Assembly: GCA_945910005.1 (NCBI GenBank)
Contig: OX246743.1
Span: 6,384,300-6,448,299 of the forward strand
Length of the DNA stretch: 64,000 bases
Direction: 5' to 3'
Source of the DNA: Isoperla grammatica
Lineage: Eukaryota > Arthropoda > Insecta > Plecoptera > Perlodidae
A program made the position numbers and the translations under genes. How positions within the stretch are numbered: the stretch's first letter is position 1; the number at the start of each line of letters is the position of its first letter. The notes under the pieces were generated by a model. That model saw nothing but the letters and a program-made list of their open reading frames with translations, did no database searches and was not told the DNA's origin. Shown here one piece after another: positions 11,566-20,180 of this stretch.

Positions 11566-13236
11566 TCAAGCAGATTGCTCAGCTGAGTGAGATATATCGC
11601 ATGCACAGTCAAGCAGATTGCTCAGCTGAGTGAGATATATCACATGCACAGTCAAGCAGATTGCTCAGCTGAGTGAGATATATCGCATGCACAGTCAAGC
11701 AGATTGCTCAGCTGAGTGAGATATATCGCATGCACAGTCAAGCAGATTGCTCAGCTGAGTGAGATATATCGCATGCACAGTCAAGCAGATTGCTCAGCTG
11801 AGTGAGATATATCGCATGCACAGTCAAGCAGATTGCTCAGCTGAGTGATACATATCGCATGCACAGTCAAGCAAATTGCTCAGCCTAGTGAGATATATCG
11901 CATGCACAGTCAAGCAGATTGCTCAGCTGAGTGAGATATATCGCATGCACAGTCAAGCAGATTGCTCAGCCTAGTGAGATATATCGCATGCACAGTCAAG
12001 CAGATTGCTCAGCTGAGTGAGATATATCGCATACACAGTCAAGCAGATTGCTCAGCTGAGTGAGATATATCGCATGCACAGTCAAGCAGATTGCTCAGCT
12101 GAGTGAGATATATCGCATGCACAGTCAAGCAGATTGCTCAGCTGAGTGAGATATATCGCATGCACAGTCAAGCAGATTGCTCAGCTGAGTGAGATATATC
12201 GCATGCACAGTCAAGCAGATTGCTCAGCCTAGTGAGATATATCGCATGCACAGTCAAGCAGATTGCTCAGCTGAGTGAGATATATCGCATACACAGTCAA
12301 GCAGATTGCTCAGCTGAGTGAGATATATCGCATGCACAGTCAAGCAGATTGCTCAGCTGAGTGAGATATATCGCATGCACAGTCAAGCAGATTGCTCAGC
12401 TGAGTGAGATATATCGCATGCACAGTCAAGCAGATTGCTCAGCTGAGAGATATATCGCATGCACAGTCAAGCAGATTGCTCAGCTGAGAGATATATCGCA
12501 TGCACAGTCAAGCAGATTGCTCAGCTGAGTGAGATATATCGCATGCACAGTCAAGCAGATTGCTCAGCTGAGTGAGATATATCGCATGCACAGTCAAGCA
12601 GATTGCTCAGCTGAGAGATATATCGCATGCACAGTCAAGCAGATTGCTCAGCTGAGTGAGATACATCGCATGCACAGTCAAGCAGATTGCTCAGCTGAGT
12701 GAGATATATCGCATGCACAGTCAAGCAGATTGCTCAGCTGAGTGAGATATATCGCATGCACAGTCAAGCAGATTGCTCAGCTGAGAGATATATCGCATAC
12801 ACAGTCAAGCAGATTGCTCAGCTGAGTGAGATATATCGCATGCACAGTCAAGCAGATTGCTCAGCTGAGTGAGATATATCGCATGCAGTCAATCAGATTG
12901 CTCAGCTGAGTGAGATATATCGCATGCACAGTCAAGCAGATTGCTCAGCTGAGTGAGATATATCGCATGCACAGTCAAGCAGATTGCTCAGCTGAGTGAG
13001 ATATATCGCATGCACTGTCAAGCAGATTGCTCAGCTGAGTGAGATATATCGCATGCACAGTCAAGCAGATTGCTCAGCTGAGTGAGATATATCGCATGCA
13101 CAGTCAAGCAGATTGCTCAGCTGAGTGAGATATATCGCATGCACAGTCAAGCAGATTGCTCAGCTGAGTGAGATATATCGCATGCACAGTCAAGCAGATT
13201 GCTCAGCTAAGTGAGACATATCGCATGCACAATCAA
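11566..13236. repeat. 43-bp satellite array, about 39 copies
   Basis: The monomer runs CAAGCAGATTGCTCAGCTGA then GTGAGATATATCGCATGCACAGT, with a period of 43 bp. Several copies lack two bases (CTGAGAGATAT in place of CTGAGTGAGATAT), giving 41 bp. Rarer changes are CCTAGTGAG for CTGAGTGAG and CGCATACAC for CGCATGCAC. Each monomer contains the palindromes CTCAGCTGAG and GCATGC. Copies are highly homogeneous, with the most divergence at the last unit, as expected at an array edge. Confidence 0.97.
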
Positions 13237-13639
13237 TTCTAGTGTGGAATATGTTTATGGTTGTTATGGACTTTGTTTTTCTTATGGCAAATTGCATCTA
13301 ATAAAACAATTACATAGCAACAAATCCTGTACTTAACCTGACAGTTGTCTGAGCATACAGAAATTGCTTGGCAGTCGGTGCACAATCCACCCTATAAAAT
13401 GCCCTTGGAGCAACAAAGGTTAGGAATCATTTGTTGAACTAATTAATGAACAGAAAGTAAATACTAAATATACACATAAACCGTATCTATGATCAATTAT
13501 CTATATATAAAAGGAAGTGCCTTACTGAGTGACTGACTGACTCATCAACGCACAGCTCAAACCGCTAAACCTATGAACGTGACATTTTGAATATATATAG
13601 TTCTTATGACAATACCATGCACCCACTAAGGAAGGATTT
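13237..13639. other. Spacer with a mobile-element-like phrase
   Basis: The first 260 bases are plain AT-rich spacer. From about 13500 comes TATATATAAAAGGAAGTGCC, followed by repeated GACT and CATCAACGCACAGC. I recognise this phrase as one common in dispersed repeats of many genomes, but I cannot assign a family from memory with confidence. Confidence 0.4.
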
Positions 13640-14125
13640 TTGGAAATTCTGTCTCCAAGGTGGTGGAAAATTGGGTTGAAGTTGATTTTTAGTATACTTA
13701 TATCTCAACAACCGAAGATATTACAAACGTAAAAATTGGTACTGGTATTCTCCATTAAAAATAATGAAACAAATGTTTTGCCGTTTTCCGGAAATCTAAT
13801 TTTTGGGGGTGAAAATATGCAGATGATTTTTATTTGACGATACCTACGTCTCAAAAACCAGAGTTGGAAGATGTTTCAAAAGTGTAAATTGATATTTAGA
13901 TTACTCTTTACAAAATGCGATTCACGTTTCTACCATTTTCCGAAAATCCAGTTAAGGGGGGAAATATGAGGGTATTTTTATATTTAAAAACATAACGTGT
14001 TACAGACGTGAAAATTGATTATTTGATTCTCCTATCATGATAAATATATATGTGTTTCGCCATTGCCCGAAAATTCAGTTAACGAGGGTGAAAAGAGGGG
14101 GTATTTTTATGAGGAATCAGTGTTG
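13640..14125. repeat. Degenerate tandem repeat, about 4 units of 110-135 bp
   Basis: The same succession of phrases recurs: an ACGTAAAAATTG-like phrase, a TATTCTCC/GATTCTCC-like phrase, GTTTCGCCATT or GTTTTGCCGTTTTCC, GAAAATCCAGTTAA, a short G-run with GTGAAAA, and TATTTTTAT. The units are much more diverged than in the other arrays, so this is an old block. It follows directly on the GACTGACTGACTCATC phrase, and both probably belong to one decayed element. Confidence 0.6.
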
Positions 14126-14383
14126 GCTTGTACCCGGCACCTCCACCAAAGATATCCATCTTGTAGGGTTGAAGCTCGCAGCTCTCCTCTACCCCGACAA
14201 TTGTGACCTTCAACCGGGGGGAGGTTCGTGTATTAAAACTTCACTCAATTACTGTGAGGCCCATATTCATAGTCGACCTTTAGTTCATTGAAAATCCAAG
14301 GTTGCTAATTGGTTTATATTTATATATATATACCTGTTGCAACTTTCTGGGGATTGTTGTCGCGAATAATGTAGCCGCGAAAA

Positions 14384-14385
<2 letters not shown>

Positions 14386-14414
<29 letters not shown>
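14386..14414. repeat. (TA)n microsatellite
   Basis: An alternating TA run of about 28 bases, followed by TTTATTTATTT. Simple-sequence repeat. Confidence 0.9.
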
Positions 14415-14418
<4 letters not shown>

Positions 14419-14510
14419 TTATTTTTTTGCATATACAAGCAAAGGCCCATAACATCACCAAATGAAACATATGCACTCAAATATTTGTGTCTGTCTTACA
14501 TTCTTTAGTA

Positions 14511-14708
14511 AAGCGCCATTCACAATCAGTTGTAAGGCTTAAGATGTGAGTCGTAAGGCGTTTGAAATCTCTGTGTTTCAAGGCATCTGGTCGCCGCTCG
14601 TCCTAAGGCGTATGCTGTAAGCATTGATTAAATAACCTCTTAAGTCTAACTCCATAAACTTTATGACTAGCGCCTTATGCCTTACCACTGATTGTGTGAA
14701 TAGCACCC
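14511..14708. mobile_element. Candidate MITE with about 28-bp terminal inverted repeats
   Basis: The left end reads GCGCCATTCACAATCAGTTG then TAAGGC. The right end, reverse-complemented, reads GTGCTATTCACACAATCAGT then GGTAAGGC. The ends match over about 28 bases with a 2-base indel. The body repeats TAAGGCG-like phrases on both strands. There is no coding capacity. A target duplication was not clear, so the superfamily is unassigned. Confidence 0.65.
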
Positions 14709-15291
14709 CGTCTAGTTTTCCTTTCGGTGTAGTAACGGTGTGTAGTATTCTTGAGACTATAACGCATGCGACTGTGTAGGTTCTAGAAGTGCTGTCACGT
14801 TACGAATGCAAAAGTAGTCTTCATTAACATGGTTATTAGTAACGTCTATATATATATAGGACAGATATTGCTATATTTATTACTTGTAGCACATACGAAT
14901 ATATTTAAATTCTTGAGTCCTCCGTTAGTTTCCATAGATCCACTCAAAATTTTCCAATCTTGATTCACCTCCAATAATTTACCTTCGCTTCCTTCCGTCC
15001 CCTCCAATTATGACCTTTAATATATTCGTTCACGCTCCAAAACTCATTTTAATATTCGATCCCTCGTTCATATTAAAGTTTAAATAACTTATTCTTGTTG
15101 ACATTTTGCTATTTTACGAATCTAGTTATCAAACTATCGACCCTGGCAATTTCAAACATGGTCTGCTTTCCACTTAGTACACACAGAACTCAGAACTCAA
15201 CGGAAAAATAATATAGTAATTGGTAAAACTCATAGGGTAGGGATTTCCTTTGCTACCCGTATAGCTTACGTTCTCTTATTCTTCTCTATGG

Positions 15292-15961
15292 TTAAAGGAA
15301 TAGTCAGATGAAAAACTAAAATATCACTAATGAGTCATAAGTGCATGAAATTCAGTTATGTGTAAAATAAAATATATATAAGTTGCTTCAATGCAAGAAA
15401 AAAAATAGTGAACATTTAGCTATTCTACCAGGTTCCCTTCGCCAGCTCTGCTGCATTTTTCTTCTAAAGCGTAGTACAGCTGTATCGGTTCTGAGCTCGC
15501 TAGCGCCTTCCCTGATAGACAAAACACTCATTGTGTAATACGAGACCAGCCATAACACTCGGCGACTGCGGACAGTGCCACTCAAAACAGATTGCAACTT
15601 TTCTTCACATCAAGTCACAAGAAAATTAATTGCAGGGCATTTTGTAGAAGTACACGTTCGTACTAAGAAGCATGTTATCGGTAGAAAACGATGCACATTA
15701 AACCTGCTGATCGATTTTTGACAAGTGCTTTATTTTAGCGGTGGTTTTACTATCTCGAAGCAACATTTTTTTCATATGGGAATTACCATGAGTAAGAGTT
15801 GCTTGTTGCTACTTGGTAGCAACAAGCCAAAAATCGCGTTTAATTTAATTTTCTAACCGCCTGCTTTTGAAGTATGGTATCTTTTAGTTATGTTTTCCAT
15901 ATTTGAGGGTGGACATATACAAATGGTAGTTTTTTTGTTTTTTCACCTGACTATTCCTTAA
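15292..15961. mobile_element. TTAA-flanked non-autonomous element (piggyBac-like), about 660 bp
   Basis: The left end is TTAA, one A, then GGAATAGTCAGATGAAAAAC. The right end, reverse-complemented, is TTAA followed directly by GGAATAGTCAGGTGAAAAAA. Both ends therefore abut TTAA, the target duplicated by piggyBac-type transposons. The interior encodes no recognisable transposase; the 69-codon frame at 15388-15597 has no domain. TTAA is common in AT-rich DNA, so a second genomic copy would be stronger evidence. Confidence 0.65.
15801..15827. repeat. Perfect 12-bp hairpin
   Basis: GCTTGTTGCTAC, a 3-base loop TTG, then GTAGCAACAAGC. The hairpin lies within the TTAA-flanked element and is probably one of its internal structures. 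Confidence 0.85.
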
Positions 15962-16534
15962 AGCACGCCCGGAAGAGCTAAAGAGCTTTCCATGCTCCCA
16001 GTATACCTGGCTTCCCCTAGCCTGGCTCATAATTGATTACTGAGTACAAGCCGGAGGTTAGAGTTAGATCGATGTCATATTCTCTTGCTAACGACATCTG
16101 ACAGTTATTTGGCGATTTTATTTACAGTGAAAACAGATAATTAGTTTGGAATCTAATTTCAGACTATTATCAATTCTGTGTGCTCTGCTGGTTCATCAAT
16201 GATTCAAACTCATCGTGCTGTGATGATTATAGCCGTGGTTATCGTAAAAAAGGGATGATAATCATATTAGTTAATATAGTACATTATCCACTCGCCGCAT
16301 ATTACAATTCTTTTGTTAAATAGAAAATTGAACTAAACCAACGTTATTTGATTCTTTCAATTTTTCACAGACACAAAAAATATTTACTGTAGACTATTGT
16401 CTTAAGTAATACTTATCAATTTTTTTAGTAGATTGAAGTATTAGTTGGGTTGGGTTTCATGTTTAAAATGAAGTCATTAATTTTATTTTTTTATTGTCGA
16501 TATTTTGCTTAAATTGCAGCTAAGTGGATGTTTG
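15962..16534. other. AT-rich spacer
   Basis: No recognisable gene, repeat or RNA. Short A/T runs only. Confidence 0.55.
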
Positions 16535-16975
16535 AAAAAGCGCCGTAAATTTTTAATGAGTTTTACAAATAGTGTAGAAGCAAAAAAGTGAAGCCACATT
16601 TTGTGTGTATATATACGAATGTTGTAATGGTTAATGTTTTAGAGCTAACATATCCGAGTATTTCATTTTCATATATATTTCAGTATTTCATATATATGTT
16701 CATGAAAAAGCGCCGTAAATTTTTAATGAGTTTTACAAATAGTGTAGAAGCAAATAAGTGAAGCCACATTTTTATTTATTTATTTATTTATTTTTATTTA
16801 TTTATTTATTTTCCTCTTTTTGTACATTACACATTTGGATTTTTTTCTTGTACCTGCGGAAATACCTGAACCAATAAACATAGGTTTGTGGCGTATATAT
16901 ACGATGTGTGTATACATACGAATGTTGTAATGGTTAATGTTTTAGAGCTAACATATCCGAGTATTTCATTTTCTT
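16535..16975. repeat. Local duplication; second copy split by a TTTA-rich insertion
   Basis: Copy 1 is 16535-16671. Copy 2 starts at about 16703 with the same AAAAAGCGCCGTAAATTTTT phrase, runs to CCACATTT near 16770, is interrupted by about 140 bases, and resumes at 16911-16973 with the ATACGAATGTTGTAATGGTT phrase. The interruption starts with a (TTTA)n run and ends near AATAAACATAGG. A homopolymer-like edge suggests a retroposed insertion in reverse orientation, but no clear target duplication is seen. Confidence 0.85.
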
Positions 16976-18009
16976 GGTTCAGCTAAAGCAACCGTGGACT
17001 CCACAATAAATAGAACCTAAGCATTCAGTGCTAGGATATAAATACATCAGCAGAGCCTTTGAAGATACTTTCAATCTATTATATCCCCTCCATTGTTAGT
17101 GTTTCCTTTCATGTATACAATAGCCTCGCATCCATGGCCAGCTCTCAGAAAGATGGGATTGGATATATATGTTCATTATCTTAAACCAAATCTCTGTCTG
17201 AGTAGGAACATGTTTCAACTCGTATCTCGAATTTATTCGCATTTACCTTCATGGTTATTTAAGGGTTCTAAGCACTGCACTGTGTTCGCTGTTTCTTGTG
17301 TAGGCTACTCAAAAGTTTGTTTCGGGAAACTATTTAAACACAATTATGAACACCTTTTATACCTACGGATAAGTTCATTTGCTATTGAATTTATTTATAT
17401 ATTTATTTAACTTAATTTATAACTTTTATATTCACATAAGAAATAGTTTTACACCATAAATGTACAACCAAATAAAGAAAACATTGAAGGCATGTTAATA
17501 ATTGAATGCTTTACCAAATAGTGATAAGTATGTAATTTTTAGAAAATGTAAGACAATACAAATATAGTAAAATAATCTATAATTGAATCACATAAATAAA
17601 ATTGGCATCAAATATTTTCCATTTTATCAAACGATTTGATGATTGCTTACAATAATATTTAATTTGAACAACAAATCTCTGCTTGCTTCTAGCAAAATGA
17701 CCCACTTTGCAATCAATCAACCTAGTTCTGTTACGAGTAAAGTAGTAATTGAGCTCATATGATTGTATCAACCCTCTCGCCAAATATTATTTCAAATTAG
17801 CCACTAGAATGAACTGTTGATTGTTGTGCTTGTTTTTCCTCCAGCTCTGTTTGTGTGACCCAGTATTGGCACAGTGTGCCACACTATACTGTAGCAGTAA
17901 TATTATATTGTGATGTTAGCTTTGATTGAGCAGCATCGCAGCTGAGATGCATGATGAACTACACAGTTCCCGCATTACTTGACTTAGACAAGTACCCAGT
18001 TTAGGGTCA
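16976..18009. other. AT-rich spacer
   Basis: A 105-codon frame at 17093-17410 starts in plausible context but has no recognisable domain and ends in AT-rich repeats, so it is treated as chance. A GGCACA-G-TGTGCC palindrome lies near 17869. Nothing else is recognisable. Confidence 0.55.
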
Positions 18010-18150
18010 TGAGCCTGCCCGTTGACTGCTACCTTATCGTGGTGGGCAGGTTTGCGTGCTTTGTTGATCCCGAGAGCTACGCCGGCGGAAGCGTATGCTT
18101 CTGGTAGGGCCACCCTAGCCAGACTGGTCGAGGAGAAGAAGTCAGACGAA
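18010..18150 (+). mobile_element. LINE 5'-region relic (conserved untranslated core)
   Basis: The segment carries a chain of phrases that I recognise from 5' regions of non-LTR retrotransposons in many animals: CTACCTTATCGTGGTGG, TTTGCGTGC, TGATCCCGAGAGCTACGCCG, CTTCTGGTAGGGCCACCC and GTCAGACGAA. It is GC-rich against an AT-rich flank, keeps small self-complementary segments (for example CCGGCGGAAGC), and ends about 20 bases before a pyrimidine tract. No reverse-transcriptase sequence follows. The clade (CR1/L2-like suspected) is from memory and is uncertain. Confidence 0.55.
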
Positions 18151-18165
18151 ATGCAGTCCACATCG

Positions 18166-18229
18166 TCCCCACTCCCTTTTCCTCCCCCTTCCCCATTCCT
18201 CCCTGCCCTCCTACTTTCCCCTTTCCTCC
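18166..18229. repeat. Polypyrimidine tract of about 64 bases
   Basis: An almost uninterrupted C/T strand with only a few purines. Such tracts can form triplex (H-DNA) structures. Overlapping reading frames on both strands here (17916-18326 and 18022-18357) are low-complexity translations. Confidence 0.85.
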
Positions 18230-18404
18230 AAACAGCCTCATATTTCATTTTATCTTCATATTTTACCCACTCATCGTCTCGATTAGCCAAGTTGCAAAAA
18301 TATGAGACGTTAAGCCCGAATATCAATCAATACGGCCATGAGCAAAGCAATACTTAAGTAACTTGTAACTGACTTTTGTCATCAATTTCCTCAAAGAAAG
18401 TATA

Positions 18405-18470
18405 AACATGACGTCACAGCGACCATACTGGAGGTACAAATGTGCATTTACAGTTTTGAGCTGTAAATTA
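18405..18470 (+). repeat. Single diverged relative of the 80-bp satellite monomer
   Basis: Aligned with the 40.5-45.1 kb satellite, this segment keeps TGACGTCAC, a CGACCATACTGGAGG phrase matching CGGCCATATTGGAGG, and a distal GAGCTGTAAAT matching TAGCTGTCAAT at about the right spacing. The middle is diverged and about 5 bases shorter. The E-box half is lost (CATGACGTCAC). It is not tandemly repeated here. It may resemble the ancestral unit, or both may derive from the same transposon terminus. Confidence 0.6.
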
Positions 18471-18679
18471 ATGACGAATATATGAAATATTAGAGTTTTA
18501 AAATGTCAGTTCCACGATATCGCCTACGGAAATCATTTGTGCAATTATTAAGAAAGAGAGTTAACTTTTCAGTCATAAAGGGAGAACTTCTTTATCGACT
18601 CTCCTTGTATCCAACAATTGTTGGAGAACAGTTGAACTGCAAACCAAACGACGTCTACAAACAGGATGTTTTAGTTTAA

Positions 18680-19260
18680 GGGGAGGCGTAACAAGTGCAC
18701 AGAGAGCGTTGCGAGCGGTCCGGCCAACGGTAACTACACAATTTTCAACAATAAGAATTCTAAAGTCATTGCAAAACTATTTGACTTCTTTGGAATCAGT
18801 GCGCGATGGGGTTTCGGTTAATTCTAGCAGGCGGAGATCTATGGTCTGAACGCTTGCAGCGCTGCAGTGTAGTCGTTTGTTGTACGCGTCATGGGTGGCG
18901 TACAACAAACGACTTCATTATTGCAGCGCTTCGAGCGTTCCGGCCAATGATATTCAACATCTATAGTAGGCTAGATGCGCAGCCTAGCAGCCACAGGCGT
19001 GTCAATTAGAAGCCATCTTGAATTGGGCAAATACCACAGGCGGGAATAGGAGTCTCTAACTCGACTTTCTGCCGCTCGCAACGCTAGCAGTACTGAAAGG
19101 TCCAAATAAGCATGTAAACTGCCCAATTCAAAATGGCTTCAAATTGCTACGCTCGCTACTGAGTGAAAGGTTGGGGGACTGGTGATCTAGACTACTATAG
19201 ATGTTGAATATCATTGGCCGGATCGCTCGCAACGCTCTCTGTGCACTTTTTATGCCTCCC
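18680..19260. mobile_element. Nested foldback (inverted-repeat) element, about 580 bp
   Basis: The outer arms (18681-18729 and 19214-19260) are about 47 bp with three mismatches and share AGTGCACAGAGAGCGTTGCG. A second copy of the GGCCAATGATATTCAACATC phrase at about 18940-18968 is answered by its complement at about 19193-19220. Inside are two more foldbacks: a perfect 17-bp stem at 18870-18913, and a stem pairing 19008-19029 with 19119-19141. No transposase is encoded. It resembles foldback-type or composite MITE structures. No target duplication was seen. Confidence 0.75.
18870..18913. repeat. Perfect 17-bp stem-loop inside the foldback element
   Basis: AGTCGTTTGTTGTACGC is followed after 10 bases by its exact reverse complement. 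The pairing extends imperfectly outward through GCAGCGCT phrases to about 18850-18940. Confidence 0.9.
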
Positions 19261-19515
19261 TATATGGTTGTGACGCTTAAATGAATATACCCTATAATGT
19301 TTGCATGTGTCATTATTGTACATCAGGGTGAACACAAGCCGGCACAGAAGGCAGTGTACTGCCCAACCAAAGCGCATAGCTATATAAGCCATTATATTCT
19401 CGCCATCTTTGAAATTCCTGCCGCCATTGCACCCATACATTAATACACAGCCTTCTTGAATATAATTCGTGATTACAATAACTTTGCTGCGATACATTGA
19501 AGCATCATGGTGTTG

Positions 19516-19544
19516 TTATAATAGTACCGTAAGTACTATTATAA
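19516..19544. repeat. 12-bp inverted repeat; right arm recurs at 39.8 kb
   Basis: TTATAATAGTAC and GTACTATTATAA flank a 5-base loop. The right arm with its flank (GTACTATTATAAATCCATG) recurs at about 39785-39803. The shared phrase is likely the end of a dispersed element whose other parts are not recognisable. Confidence 0.7.
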
Positions 19545-20068
19545 ATCCATGGAAGCACAACTTTCATGAAAGTCGGTTCAATCCGAGGTTGTTCTATCGC
19601 AGATTGACCCGTCGAAAAGGCTGTGCACGTATACCTTGAGGAAGTTGTATGGTCGAAATGGCGCACGCCCAAGATGTCAGCGTCCACTAAACGGCGCGTC
19701 AAAATGCCTACAGTGGCCTACGAGTTACTGGGGCGTTATCTTTCCGTGAACATAGACAATATGTACAGGAAACGACTCATCCCCTCGCTCCTCCATGTTT
19801 ACTCCCCTTTAAGTGGCGCACTCTCGCAACAGCGGCAAAAACGTCAACTAAAGCGGCGAGAGCTACGTGAACATTTCGACGGCGCTAAATTTACCGTATT
19901 TTGCTCCACGTTATTCAGCGCCGGCCTGTGCAGGACAAGTGGTGCTACTTGAGGGTAGTGCGATGAGTGGCTAGCAGAATTAGGTGAAAAAGTTACTAAT
20001 TCCTGGTATAGGAACAAAAACGTATTGAGCATTCCAACAATATGATTCAAATAACAATTCTTAGATAT

Positions 20069-20155
20069 TGGGCTGGATCCACAAGAGGTCCCAGTTAGGC
20101 GGGTCTTATAGTTAAGACCAGAAAAAGATTCAAGACCTGTTGTGAATCTGGACCA
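20069..20155. mobile_element. Small inverted-repeat element, 87 bp
   Basis: The arms 20069-20090 and 20134-20155 match as reverse complements at about 17 of 22 positions (TGGATCCACAAGAGGTC and GACCTGTTGTGAATCTGG). The centre holds a second hairpin, GGTCTTA/TAAGACC. The overall shape is that of a small palindromic MITE. Confidence 0.55.
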
Positions 20156-20165
20156 ACGGGTTGGG

Positions 20166-20180
20166 GGAGGGGGGGGGGCG
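20166..20180. repeat. G-run
   Basis: A guanine-rich run shortly before the start of the 58-bp satellite, of a type prone to length error. Confidence 0.8.

Noticed and set aside
17093..17410. 105-codon plus-strand gene
   Set aside because: No recognisable domain, flanked by AT-rich spacer, with an end that is simple TTTAT-type sequence.
19623..19952. 109-codon plus-strand gene
   Set aside because: Composition is balanced and the product is basic, so it was considered. There is no domain I recognise, no splice or promoter context, and the upstream flank is a dispersed inverted-repeat phrase. It could be a fragment of a mobile-element protein.
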